A program made the translations under genes and the position numbers. From positions 61,448,515 to 61,512,514 of the forward strand of contig CM075760.1 of assembly GCA_037974335.1 (NCBI GenBank): DNA of 64,000 nt, given 5' to 3'. Positions 33,067-42,627 of the stretch are shown piece by piece; the stretch's first letter is position 1; the number at the start of each line of letters is the position of its first letter. Source of the stretch: Prionace glauca (Eukaryota > Chordata > Chondrichthyes > Carcharhiniformes > Carcharhinidae). The notes under the pieces were generated by a model, which had not been told where the DNA came from, did not search any database, and saw only the letters and a list, made by a program, of their open reading frames with translations.

Positions 33067-33262
33067 TGCTGCCTCAAAGCACCAGTGACCCAGGTTCAAT
33101 TCCTGGCTTGGGTCAGAGTTTGTGCAGAGTTTGCATGTTCTCCCCAGATCTGCATGTGTTTCCTCCGGGTGCTCCTGTTTCCTCCCACAGGCCAATGATG
33201 TACAGGTCAGCTTGATTGGCTATGCTAAATTGCCCCTTGGCATCCCAAGATGTGTAGCTTAG
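33067..33262 (+). repeat. tRNA-derived SINE, 3' truncated by a LINE
   Basis: B-box region CCCAGGTTCAATTCCTGGC, core TGCATGTGTTTCCTCCGGG, CTGTTTCCTCCCACAGGCC; breaks at GTAGCTTAGGTG where LINE D2 begins. Confidence 0.7.
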
Positions 33263-33267
33263 GTGCA

Positions 33268-33913
33268 GTAGGCATTCAGTATGCTTGGTTTCATCGGTCA
33301 GAACATTGAATACAGGAGTTGGAATTTCTTGTTGAAGTTATACAAGACATTGGTAAGGCCACATTTGGAATATTGTGTGCCATTCTGGTCACCTTATTAT
33401 AGACAGTGTATTATTAAACTAGAAAGAATGCAGAAAAGATTTATTAGGATGCTACCGGGACTTGATGGATTGAGTTATAAGGAGAGGCTGGATAGACTGG
33501 GTATTTTTCTCTGGAGCGTAGGAGGCTGAGGGATGATCTTATAGAGGTCTATAAAATAATGAGTGGGCACAGAGCAGCTAGATAGTCAATACCTTTTCCC
33601 AAAGGTAGGGGAGTTTAAAACTATTGTGCATAGGTTTAAGGTGAGAGGGGAGAGATACAGAAGTATCCAGGGGGCAATTTTTTCACACAGAGAGTGGTGA
33701 GCATCTGGAACAGGTTGTCAGAGGTAGTAGTAGAGGCGGGTACAATGTTGTCTTTGAAAAAGCATTTAGATAGTTACATGGGTAAGATGGGTATAGAAGG
33801 ATATGGGCCAAATGCAGGCAATTGGGATTAGTTTAGGGGTTTAAAAAAAAGGGCACCATGGACAAGTTGGGCCGAAGTGCCTGTTTCCATGTTGTAAACC
33901 TCTATGACTCGAC
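33268..33913 (+). mobile_element. LINE D2, 3' end
   Basis: Family D 3' portion: MLGFIGQNIEYRSW, TLVRPHLEYCVPFWSP, RRFIRMLPGLDGLSYKERL-type residues (as QKRFIRMLPG) and the 3' UTR GCAGGCAATTGGGATTAG to CCTCTATGACTC. 5' truncated; frame lost after about 33,520. Confidence 0.8.
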
Positions 33914-34564
33914 GTGATGAAATAGCTCATTTTGTTTTCTTTATTAACCACATATATGAATCAAACTATGAAGGGAGTAACCAGTCATGAAACAGATTAT
34001 TGTACAATTGATGAACCTTGATTAAGTTATAAATAATGAATCAATAATCATATTGGAAAGACTAGATTTTCATCCAAAACTTGTCAAGTTGAATTATTAC
34101 ATGTCTCTCTGTTTGTGTGAGAAACAGTAATTTCAGACAAACTGTTCTAATAATGAAGGATCTCTGATAAAGGTCCCGAGGAATGGTACATTATAATCTT
34201 TAGTTTGATCCAGTGGATAGCAAAATACTTCAAAATCAAGAGATTTTAGCTCTCTTGTATTCTTCTCTGATGTACTGAGGCTGGGTGATCAATGTGCCGA
34301 AGAATAAATTGGATGAACCCAAGCAGCAGCTTGAGCTAATTAACCGAGGAGAAGCTTGACTCTGACACAGGGTGCTAGCCACTCAGGGGTTAAAAGTCAG
34401 GGCTCTGTAATGATTTGTTGCTGGCTGATTACTGAAGACACTCACTCAAGGCAAGATTCACATGTCCATGTCAGCAAGTGGGACTGTATCTGAGACAAAG
34501 TTTTGAGAGCGGAATGCTGTGATGGATTAACACCCAGATAAAGTTGCAAAAGTCATTGTCTGAT
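33914..34564. other. Unannotated DNA
   Basis: No gene or repeat recognised. Confidence 0.45.
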
Positions 34565-34790
34565 TTGATTTATTATTGTCAATGTATTAACATACAGTGA
34601 AAAGTATTGTTTCTTGTGTGCCGTACAGAGAAAGGGTACCTTACGTCGAGGAGAGGATGCAGAATACAGTGTTACAGTCAGAAGAGTCAGAATAAAGTTT
34701 TAGAAGTGTAGAACGAGTAGAAGATAGAATTAGAGGGTTTGCTGGGCACAGCTTGCAAGAAGTCGCCACACTTCAGCATCATCTTGGAAA
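34565..34790 (-). repeat. Interspersed repeat, minus copy
   Basis: GATTTGATTTATTATTGTCA, then ACAGTGAAAAGTATTGTTTC: the reverse of the tail seen at 3,440-3,488. Family unknown. Confidence 0.55.
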
Positions 34791-34913
34791 TTTCCCTGGA
34801 TTGATATGCAAACCCCTATCCTTTAATAATAATTTTAATGTTAATTTAATGTTGTAAAACTTATAATCCAAAGAATCCTGTCCTGCCTTAATTAAGTCTT
34901 GTTTGAACATACA

Positions 34914-35080
34914 TTTTCTTTCATGGGGTGTGGGTGTCACCGACTAGGCCAGTATTTTTATTGTCTATTCCTAATTATCCTTGAGGTGGTGGTGAGCTGC
35001 CCTTCCTGAACCGCTGCAGTCCCTGTGATTTGAGGTACGCTCGCAGTGCTGATAGGGAAGGAATTTACTTAATCATTCTT
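34914..35080 (+). repeat. LINE-like fragment (GGTGGTGGTGAGCTGCC type)
   Basis: CATGGGGTGTGGGTGTCACC, then CTTGAGGTGGTGGTGAGCTG and CTGAACCGCTGCAGTCCCTG. I recognise this as a common interspersed repeat in shark DNA; the orientation of the parent element is uncertain. Confidence 0.5.
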
Positions 35081-35279
35081 AGATTGGGGTGACTGAGATT
35101 AGTTTTTTACTGATAAGAAAATCAGAGTACAATCAGATAACACAGTGGGAAAGACATAAAAAGCTACTCTGGTGTGTTTTAATCAAGCCGATTTCGCATT
35201 TATCCAAAATATAACACTGCAGCCCAATTCAAGGAGTTATTAACACCAGCAGAAACAAACTCCAACTGTCAGAACTGAA

Positions 35280-35545
35280 ATATAGAACATTCACTGAACA
35301 GCAGGAGGCCATTCAGCCCATCATGTCTGTGCTGGCTGGAAAAGTATTGTCCAGTTTTGTCCTACTTTCCAGCTCTTGATCTGTCCCTCTGTGTGCTGCA
35401 AAATCTGAACTGCATATCTAAGTTCCTGTTTAACGTGATGAGGGTTTGTGCCTCTCCTATCCTTTCAGGCAGTGAGTTCCAGATCCCCATGACTCTCGGT
35501 GAAATGATTCCTTCACGAACCCTCCTAATCCTTCAATCTTTCATT
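35280..35545 (-). repeat. LINE 3' fragment
   Basis: GGAGGCCATTCAGCCCATCA starts a minus-strand LINE 3' end continuing to CAGTGAGTTCCAGATCCCC. Confidence 0.6.
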
Positions 35546-35649
35546 CATTAGATTTGAAAATTGAACAGATTGTAATGATATTAAAAACTTGCCAACTGGC
35601 TTCAGCTTTCTGCCACAAGATTTACTTGACATATACTTTTATAATTGAT

Positions 35650-36112
35650 TAATCTGGTGACCAGAACTGTGCTCAGTTCTCTAGCTTGCTCTGATTAGCA
35701 TTTTATAAATATAAACAGAATATGTTGGGTCTGGCAGCATCTGTGTGGAGAAACAGAGTTAATCTTTTGGATCTAAATGTCCAGCCTCCTTCATGGATGT
35801 CTGGATGTTGACTCCAAATTCTCTCTGATCCTCTGTAATTCTCAGCATCATCCCCTTTATTGTTCATTCCCTTGTCTTGTCTAATGTCCCAAATTCATTC
35901 TCTCTCACTGCTCCAGATCGAATTCCATGTGCCATTTTTCTGCCCATCTGACCAGCCCACTGATATCTTCCTGCAGTCCACGGCTTTCTTCTGGATTGTT
36001 AAACACAAATACAATTGTTGTATCATCTGCAAACTGAATCATGACCCTTACATTTAAGTCTAAGTTATTGATATATACCACAAAACTGTGGAACCTCATT
36101 GGTAACCAGACA
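35650..36112 (-). mobile_element. LINE fragment directly 3' of the 13-finger gene
   Basis: Minus-strand RT piece with [25 protein letters not shown] at 36,000-36,099, then WAEKWHMEFDLEQ. The same LINE follows the paralogous fingers at 44,455 (+), so it was present before that duplication. It contains a scrap of the 1,319-type repeat near 35,720-35,800. Confidence 0.7.
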
Positions 36113-36116
36113 CTAT

Positions 36117-37265
36117 TCAGTCCTGGATGTGATTAACAGCAGCAATAACAGCAGAATCCAACCCCTGCTGTCGCCTGTGAACTTGCTGATGTTTCAGCAG
36201 GTTGTTTGACTGAGCGAATCCCTTCCCACACATGGAACAGTTGAACGGCCTTTCCCCAGTGTGAACTCGCTGGTGTTTCAGCAGATTCTGCTTACTTTTA
36301 AATCTCTTCTCACAATCAGAACATTCAAAAGGTCTCTGATCAGTGTGAACAAGTTGGTGTGCAGTCAGGTGGGATGACTGAGTGAATCTCTTGCTGCACA
36401 GGAGGCAAGTGTAAGGTCTCTCTCCAGTGTGAACTCGCCGGTGTATCAGAAGGTCGGATGTGTCAATGAATTCCTGACAACACACAGGGCAGGTGAACGG
36501 CCTCTCCCCAGTGTGAACTCGACGGTGTCTCAGAAGGTGGGCTAATCGAGTGAATCCCTTCCCACAGAGAGAGCAGGTGAATGGCCTCTCCCCCGTGTGA
36601 GTGCGCTGGTGTTTCAGAAGATCCTTTTTGCTTTTAAATGTTTTCTCACATTCAGAACAATTGATTGGTCTCTGATCAGTGTGAACAAATCGGTGTTTCA
36701 GGAGCTGCGATGAACAAGTGAATCCCTTTCCACACACGGGGCAGATGAACGGCCTCTCCCCAGTGTGAGTGCGTTGGTGAATCAATAAATCCTTTCTGCT
36801 TTTAAAGTTCTTCTCACAGTCAGAACATTTAAATGGTCTCTGATCAGTGTGAACACTTTGGTGTGTCAGGAGGTGGGAAGACTGAGTGAATCCCTTCCCA
36901 CACATGTTGCAGATGAACGGCCTCTCCCCAGTGTGAGTGCGTTGGTGAATCAATAAATCCTTTCTGCTTTTAAAGCTCTTCTCACAATCAGAACATTTAA
37001 ATGGTCTCTGATCAGAGTGAACCTGGTGGTGATTCCGGAGGTTTGATAAGGCATTAAATCCCTTCCCACACTGAAGACAGGTGAATGGCCTCTCACCAGT
37101 ATGGACGTGCTGGTGTGTGTACAGGCTGGATGCCTGAGTGAATCCGTTCCCACACACAGAGCAGGTGAATGGTCTCTCCCCAGTGTGAATACGTCGATGG
37201 GTTTCCAATTCAGATGGGTAATTGAATCCCGTCCCACAGTCCGCACATTTCCATGGTTTCTCCAT
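36117..37265 (-). CDS. Finger-only C2H2 zinc-finger protein, 13 fingers with read-through tail
   Basis: Predicted 382-residue nuclear DNA-binding protein. Starts MEKPWKCADCGTGF at 37,265, with an in-frame TGA 45 bases upstream. Helices -1 to 6: YPSELET, QASSLYT, ALSNLRN, SRKDLLI, QSSHLLT, SRKDLLI, CSSQLLK, SKKDLLK, RLAHLLR, DTSDLLI, QSSHLTA, SKQNLLK, QSNNLLK. Fingers 4, 6, 8 and 12 have DQRP linkers and a CSDCEK/CSECEK-FKS body, alternating with TGERP fingers, which shows expansion by two-finger blocks. All 13 zinc ligand sets look complete. After the last finger the usual TGA is CGA, so 19 more codons (RRQQGL to HIQD) from former 3' UTR are read. The acceptor is at 37,724/37,725. Divergent partner: the gene at 39,670. 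An inverted partial copy is at 43.6-44.4 kb. Confidence 0.9.
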   Translation of the reverse strand: MEKPWKCADCGTGFNYPSELETHRRIHTGERPFTCSVCGNGFTQASSLYTHQHVHTGERPFTCLQCGKGFNALSNLRNHHQVHSDQRPFKCSDCEKSFKSRKDLLIHQRTHTGERPFICNMCGKGFTQSSHLLTHQSVHTDQRPFKCSDCEKNFKSRKDLLIHQRTHTGERPFICPVCGKGFTCSSQLLKHRFVHTDQRPINCSECEKTFKSKKDLLKHQRTHTGERPFTCSLCGKGFTRLAHLLRHRRVHTGERPFTCPVCCQEFIDTSDLLIHRRVHTGERPYTCLLCSKRFTQSSHLTAHQLVHTDQRPFECSDCEKRFKSKQNLLKHQRVHTGERPFNCSMCGKGFAQSNNLLKHQQVHRRQQGLDSAVIAAVNHIQD

Positions 37266-37724
37266 TATTATTGACAGGCTATTGGGCGTAGGTGGAATGC
37301 AGATTTGAGCTCACTATCAGATCAGCCATGATGTCATTAAATGGTGGAACTGGCCTGTGGGGCCGAATGGCCTATTGCTGCTCCTTGTTCACATGGTGCA
37401 GGTGTCCTCATGACTTGCCAGGTTATACAATCAGTTGAAACCAGGTTCACACAAAGAACGCGAGTACAGTGTCTAGCTGATGTAAATGTGTTTTTTTTCA
37501 CACTGTGTAACTGGTTAAAGTTCTGTTCCAGCTGTGGAAAAATAACAGATGTCTGTGTCTCGGGGCTTTTCCAGTCACAATGATGTTGAATAATTTCCCA
37601 AAGACAAAATAGGCAAACATTTCTCCTTCCACATTCATAAGCCTTTGATATTCAGATTCTGAAGAATTGTGTGACAGTGTCAGATCTCAAGACGTTTGGT
37701 TTGAATCGCCCGTCTGCAGATATT
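37266..37724 (-). other. 5' UTR portion of the 13-finger exon
   Basis: Minus-strand leader up to an acceptor (CCTTTTCCAG/AATA on the minus strand, boundary 37,724/37,725). It contains the shared blocks (complement of TCACACTGTGTAACTGGTTA and of TTCCAGTCACAATGATG). A short family A-like LINE scrap, AATGGTGGAACTGGCCTGTG with GCCGAATGGCCTATTGCTGC, sits at 37,330-37,385, between the leader and the ATG. Confidence 0.6.
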
Positions 37725-38327
37725 CTGGAAAAGGAGTTTACATTGAATTACTTTGAATATACAAGACACAAATAAACCATTCAGTTTAATGCTTTATATA
37801 TGACACAGCTTCTCCCATCCCATATACCTCATCACAGCCTTTCAGTTGATTTTTCTATTTCTTTTTCTCTTGTGCGCTTCTCCCATTTCCTTTTGAAACA
37901 ATCTCAGCACTTTCCTCAACTCATTTCTGTGGTAATTCTCAACCTGTGAGTGAACAAATTTGTCCTTATTGCCTTCCTGGATTTATTAGTAACTATCTAG
38001 TATTTATGACTCTTTGTTTATTGATTGCTCCTCCTTTTAGATTCTGTCACAAGTGGAAGCATTCTTTCCACATTTCCCCTGTCCAAGGCTCTGGTAATTA
38101 TAAAGACTTGTATCAGGTCACTGCTCTACAAAAAAAAACTTCAATCCATTTAATTTTTCCTGAAAGCTGTAATCTCTGTTTACAAAAACCATCACAACCA
38201 ATGCAGAATATAAATTACAGAGAGACAAATATTTCTATTGGGGTTGAGTTTTCTGTGTAAATCGTCAACTTGTATGTAAAAACAGTTTTAAAAATCAGCC
38301 CACAATAGAAACGCTGAACAGACAATT
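37725..38327. other. Predicted intron of the 13-finger gene
   Basis: AT-rich sequence without recognised gene or repeat between the acceptor and the left palindrome arm. No good donor on the minus strand was found at the arm edge. Confidence 0.4.
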
Positions 38328-39457
38328 CTCTTTCCTCCACTCCCAGTTTTCTCCCTCCCTCTCCTCTGTCTGGGTTCAGTTCTCCAGCTTCTCTCTGCAG
38401 ACTGACAATAAAACCGATGGGTCTTATTGGGGATGTTGGAGCCTCCAGCGGGTGTTTGTGAATCCTCCCAGGGTTTCCTTCCTTCCCAGAGATCAGAGTC
38501 CTCTTTGATTTGAGGCCAAAGTGTAACCTCTTATTTACTGTCCCCCTCCCCCATCCTCTGATGTGAACCATCCTCCAGTGTCTAAGCCAGGATGGGGCCG
38601 TTAACCTGGGCCTGTTCTCGGGAGGGAGAAGCCCCGAAGCTGCAAACCAGGGAGCTGACAATGATTCTGAAGGGTTTGCGGATCCACAAAGTGTTTCCAG
38701 ACCCGCCCCAATATTCAGCCGCCGGTTCCAGCGCCTCCCCCTCCGCTGCTGCAAAGTTTGCTCCGCATTCACCGGGTTTCTTCTGAGTGTTGGTCTCCAG
38801 CTCCGCCCCTCATTCACTCCGATTGGTTGGAGGACCAGCCGCTCCCGCTCAGTCCTCCTGCCCCGCCCTTCATTCGCTCCGATTGGTTGGAGGACCAGCC
38901 GCTCCCGCTCCGTACTCCAGCCCCGCCCCCTCTTTCTATTGGCCCAGAGCTGCCGTCAATCAGTCCCCGGGCATTGTGATGTGGAGCATGCGCAGTGTCA
39001 CTGCTGTCCTTGGCGCTTGTTTGTCCCGGAGAAGCGGAGTCAGCGTTCGGCGGTGGCTGGGCGGGTCTGGAAACACTTTGTGGATCCGCAAACCCTTCAG
39101 AATCATTGTCAGCTCCCTGGTTTGCAGTTTCGGGGCTTCTCCCTCCCTCCCTCCCGGGAACAGGCCCAGGTTAACGGCCCCATCCTGGCTCAGCCACTGG
39201 AGGATGGTTCACATCAGAGGATGGGGGAGGGGACAGTAAATAAGAGGTTACACTTTGGCCTCAAATCAATGAGGACTCTGATCTCTGGGAAGGAAGGAAA
39301 CCCTAGGAGGTGGGTGGTGAGGATTCACAAACATCCGCTGGAGGCCCCAATACCCCAATAAGACCCATTGGTTTCATTGCCAGTCTGCAGACAGGAGCTG
39401 GAGAACTGAACCCAGACTGAGGAGAGGGAGGGAGAAAACTGGGAGTGGAGGAAAGAA
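38328..39457. repeat. Large palindrome: arms 38,328-38,711 and 39,058-39,457
   Basis: The left arm is the reverse complement of the right arm over nearly 390 bases with few differences: compare CCTCCAGCGGGTGTTTGTGA (38,443) with TCACAAACATCCGCTGGAGG (39,325), and GATCCACAAAGTGTTTCCAG (38,681) with CTGGAAACACTTTGTGGATC (39,067). The 346-base spacer (38,712-39,057) holds the promoter elements. Each arm corresponds to exon 1 and its flank of a ZNF gene, pointing outward. A partial third copy in + orientation is at 40,575-40,735, and a diverged one near 52,015-52,100 (-). Confidence 0.85.
38712..39057. promoter_or_regulatory. Bidirectional ZNF promoter at palindrome centre
   Basis: Spacer with two tandem units carrying GATTGGTTGGAGGACC (38,820 and 38,880), a third ATTGG (38,938), GC boxes (CCCCGCCC at 38,863, GCCCCGCCCC at 38,920) and an NRF1-like GCATGCGCAGT (38,987). 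No TATA box. Sits between the minus 13-finger gene and the plus 7-finger gene. Confidence 0.65.
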
Positions 39458-39460
39458 ATG

Positions 39461-39568
39461 GTGAGATGGATTTGGATTTCAACCCAAGGAGCGGTGGGGG
39501 GTAAGTGTTTGACAGGGATTTACAGTTTTTACAGTTCTTTCACACTTATTTCCTGTTCCATTTCACAG
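39461..39568 (+). other. Predicted 108-base intron of the 7-finger gene
   Basis: Donor AAATG/GTGAGATG at 39,460/39,461; acceptor TTCCATTTCACAG ending at 39,568. The same donor sequence is kept in the duplicate at about 40,660. Confidence 0.6.
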
Positions 39569-39669
39569 GGATTCGATGGAGAGATTTGCAGTCAGAAATT
39601 TTAAACCTAATTTCATGAAACGACAGATTGCTTGATTTATTCTCACCTGACTGTCATCAGAATTTGAAC

Positions 39670-40281
39670 ATGGAGCCAAATAGCTCCACAAGTGAGAAAC
39701 CGTACAATTGTTCTGTTTGTGGACGAGGCTTTAGCCATTCATCCGGCCTGTCCAGACACAAACGCAGTCACAGCATGGGGAAACCATGGAAATGTGGGGA
39801 ATGTGAGAAGAAATTCAATTACCCATCGGAGCTGGAAACTCATCAACGCAGTCACACTGGTGAGAGGCCATTCTCGTGCTCCGTGTGTGGGAGGGGATTC
39901 ACTGCGTTATTCATCCTCCAGTCACACCAGCAAATTCACACACAAGAGAAGCCATTCAGCTGCACATTCTGTGGAAAGAAGTTCAGGCAATTGTTTGCCC
40001 TCACTGTCCACCAGCGAGGTCACACTGGGGAGAGACCATTCACCTGCTCCCTGTGTGGGAATGGATTCACTCAATCATCTCAACTGTTGATACACCGGCG
40101 AGTTCACACTGGTGAAAGGCCATTCACTTGTTCTGTGTGTGAGAAGAGATTTGCTCAGTCGGCTGCCTTGATGACACACCAGCGAGTTCACACTGGTGAG
40201 AGGCCATTCAGTTGCTCTGAGTGTGGGAAGAGGTTCATTCAGTTAGCCAACCTGCTGACACATGGACGAGTTCACAAGTGA
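39670..40281 (+). CDS. Finger-only C2H2 zinc-finger protein, 7 fingers
   Basis: Predicted 203-residue nuclear DNA-binding protein. The ATG at 39,670 gives a short leader (MEPNSSTS) and seven C2H2 fingers; the frame upstream is open only to a TTG after an in-frame TGA at 39,616. Helices -1 to 6: HSSGLSR, YPSELET, ALFILQS, QLFALTV, QSSQLLI, QSAALMT, QLANLLT. Finger 2 begins SMGKPWKC and matches the initiator region of the paralogues (ATGGGGAAACC at 39,775), so an alternative start there would give a 6-finger protein; finger 1 is then an extra module that the other genes lack. All zinc ligands are present. The stop (TGA) follows HKx directly. A poly(A) signal AATAAA lies at 40,357-40,362. Transcribed from the palindromic promoter. 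Confidence 0.87.
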   Translation: MEPNSSTSEKPYNCSVCGRGFSHSSGLSRHKRSHSMGKPWKCGECEKKFNYPSELETHQRSHTGERPFSCSVCGRGFTALFILQSHQQIHTQEKPFSCTFCGKKFRQLFALTVHQRGHTGERPFTCSLCGNGFTQSSQLLIHRRVHTGERPFTCSVCEKRFAQSAALMTHQRVHTGERPFSCSECGKRFIQLANLLTHGRVHK

Positions 40282-40356
40282 CTGCAGAAGTAATGCTGCT
40301 GTTAATCACACTGAACCATGCTCATTCTGATCATTTGAGTTTGTTTATTTATATAT

Positions 40357-40362
40357 AATAAA
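40357..40362 (+). terminator. Candidate poly(A) signal of the 7-finger gene
   Basis: AATAAA 76 bases after the stop codon at 40,281, in TATATAATAAAAATC. Confidence 0.5.
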
Positions 40363-40412
40363 AATCTCATGTACATGAGACATAGATGTAAATCATATAC
40401 ACATACCTAGAG

Positions 40413-40565
40413 ATATACATGGTGGCGTTGTGGTAATGCCACTGGAACAATAATCCGAAGGCCCAGGCTAATTCTCTGGTGCCATGGGTTCAAATCCCAC
40501 AATCAAAAGTGGCAGAATTTCAATTCAGTTACTAATTCTGGAATATAAAACTAGTCCATTTAACA
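40413..40565 (+). repeat. tRNA-derived SINE head and partial body
   Basis: GGTGGCGTTGTGGTAATGCC (A-box side), CCATGGGTTCAAATCCCAC (B box), then AGAATTTCAATTCAGTTAC. Same SINE class as 3,500 and 19,668 in opposite orientation. Confidence 0.65.
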
Positions 40566-40735
40566 GCTATTGATCTTGTTGTCAGTCTGCAAACAGGAGC
40601 CTGGAGAACTGAACCCAGACAGAAGAGAGGGAGGGATAAAACAGAGTGTAGGAAGGAAATGGTGAGATCGGTTTAGATTTCAGCCCAGGAAGGAGGGAAA
40701 GGCTGTGGGATGGGGATTTATAGATGTGGTTTGAA
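40566..40735 (+). repeat. Third copy of the ZNF exon 1 segment
   Basis: Matches 39,360-39,530: GTCAGTCTGCAAACAGGAGC, GAGAACTGAACCCAGAC, GGAAATGGTGAGATCGG (donor kept) and GGCTGTGGGATGGGGATTTA. Probably the remnant upstream exon of the truncated ZNF copy at 43.6 kb. Confidence 0.65.
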
Positions 40736-41160
40736 CACAGAGAGCAAAACATGTTCCATCTGTCTGAGCTGGATTTATCTCTAATGAATCATTTTAAAAT
40801 CCCAAATGCATGTAAGTTCCTTTTGAATGGCTTTCCTTCTCCCTGTCTCCTCCATCCTCACCTCCAACAAGTGTGAGGAGCACATGGAGCTTTTTCATCA
40901 CTAAGATTGAGAAAATCCCTTCAGCTACCTCTACTGCTTTCCTTCCTTCCACCAACTCACCAAGACAGATTCTGTTTAAAACTCCCCCTTGTCTGAGACC
41001 TGAACCCACATCTGACTCAAGATAAATCCAGATCAGACATATGGAACATCTTTCTCTAGTTTCTTTCCTATCTCCGCTGTTGCCCTCTCCAGTCTCATCT
41101 TATCCATGAGACCCATCTCCTGCACCGTCAACTGTATTCCCTGTAAACTACCGAAGAACG
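40736..41160 (+). repeat. LINE-derived fragment of another clade
   Basis: CCTCCATCCTCACCTCCAAC, AAGTGTGAGGAGCACATGGA, CATCACTAAGATTGAGAAA and GAGACCCATCTCCTGCACC resemble the inter-domain region of a non-CR1-A LINE ORF2 (KCEEHMELF, then KIEK). The flanks hold an inverted pair: TGTTCCATCTGTCTGAGCTG (40,752) and the complement of it near 41,030-41,047. Confidence 0.5.
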
Positions 41161-41176
41161 TACACAAATATGAACA

Positions 41177-41799
41177 GAGGAATTTGGAGCAGGCCATTCA
41201 GCCCATCAAATACATTGCACAATTCTGTAACATCATTATTGATCTGATTGCAGCCTCAACCCCACTTTCCTCTTTAACCCCTAAAACTCTTGATTCCCTT
41301 GTCAATCAAGCATCTATTTAACTCAACCTTTCAAAATATTCAGTAACTGTGCCTTCACTGCTCTCCAGGTAAGAGGATTCCACAGAGTAATGACTCTCAG
41401 AGGAAACATTTCTCCTCCTCTCTATCTTAAATTCTGGACCCAGTGTTTTTAGCCTAATGCCCCAAGTCCTTGTCTCTTATGAAGGGGAAGACACCTCCTG
41501 AGCATATACACTGTCAAGTCCCCTCACGATCTTAAACATTTCAATAAGATTGACTCATTCTTCTGAACTTCAATAGATACAAGCCCAATCTGCCTCATAT
41601 TTCCTCTGACACACTCCCTCATCCCAGAAATCAGTCGATTGAACTATCTCCTAACTATGTTTCTAATATAACTATATCCTATCATAAGTAAGGACATCAA
41701 AACTGTACAGTATTCCAGATGTGGCCTTGCCAACACCCTCTACAACTGGCAGTATAACATCCCTGTTTTCACATCCTGTTCCCCTTGCAATAAAGAACA
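41177..41799 (-). repeat. LINE 3' portion, old
   Basis: Minus-strand LINE 3' region: GGAGCAGGCCATTCAGCCCA, TAACTGTGCCTTCACTGCTC, CTAAACATTTCAATAAGATT-like and CCAGATGTGGCCTTGCCAAC. Many differences from family A; no open frame. Confidence 0.7.
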
Positions 41800-42019
41800 C
41801 TTGTTAATCATGTGGAGACAGGGGGGGTCCCAGAGGACTGGAAAGTAGCTAATGTGACACTGCTGTTTAGGAAGGGAGTGAGGCAGCAGATGGAAAATTA
41901 TAGGATGGTTAGCCTAACTTCGGTCATTGACAAGATTTTAGAGTCAATTATTAATGATGAGATCATGGAGCACTTGGAAGTGCCTGATAAGATAGGACTG
42001 AGTGAGCATGGCTTCGTCA
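41800..42019 (+). mobile_element. LINE E, 5' part (split by LINE A6)
   Basis: + strand RT text: GGVPEDWKVANVTLLFRKG, NYRMVSLTSVIDKILES, ending at CATGGCTTCGTCAA where A6 begins. The matching continuation is GGGGAGTCAAGTCTGACAG at 42,628. Confidence 0.8.
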
Positions 42020-42627
42020 ATAAGAACATAAGAAATAGGAGCAGGAGTAGGCCATCTAGCCCCTCGAGCCTGCCCCGCCATTCAATAAGATCATGGCTGA
42101 TCTGTCGTGTCTCAGTTCCACATTCCCGCCCTCTCCCCATAACCCTTAATCCCCTCTCTTATCAAAAACCCATCAACCCGCGTCTTAAAAATATTTAGCG
42201 AGGCAGCCTCCACTACTTCAACGGGCAGAGAATTCCAGAGATTCACCACCCTTTGAGTGAAGAAATTCCTCCTCAACTCCGTTCTAAACCGCCCCTCCCC
42301 CCCCCCCCCCCCCCCCTTATCTTGAGGCTGTGCCCCCTAGTCCTACTATCTTTTCTGAGCGGGAAGAGCCTCTCCACCTCTATCCTATCCATCCCATTCA
42401 TTATCTTATATGTCTCAATGAGATCTCCCCTCATTCTTCTAAACTCTAATGAGCACAAGCCTAGTTTATTCAGCCTCTCATAGCTCAAACCCATCAACTC
42501 CGGTATCAGCCTAGTAAACCTCCTCTGCACTCCCTCCAAGGCCAAAATATCTTTGCGTAAGTACAGCGCCCAAAACTGCAAACAGTACTCCAGCTGCAGC
42601 CTCACCAATGCCCTATACAGCCGCAGC
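42020..42627 (-). mobile_element. LINE A6, 5'-truncated, with long poly-C
   Basis: Family A copy with 3' end TAAGAACATAAGAAATAGG at 42,020 and truncation at TATACAGCCGCAGCAAG. It contains a T-interrupted run with 20 consecutive C's at 42,297-42,316, at the place where A2 has 7 C's. Otherwise it is similar to A2/A7 and breaks LINE E cleanly. Confidence 0.88.

Noticed and set aside
40752-41047. Inverted pair TGTTCCATCTGTCTGAGC / complement, as ends of a DNA transposon
   Set aside because: Arms are only about 30 bases and imperfect, the interior reads as LINE-like text, and no transposase or clear target duplication was seen.
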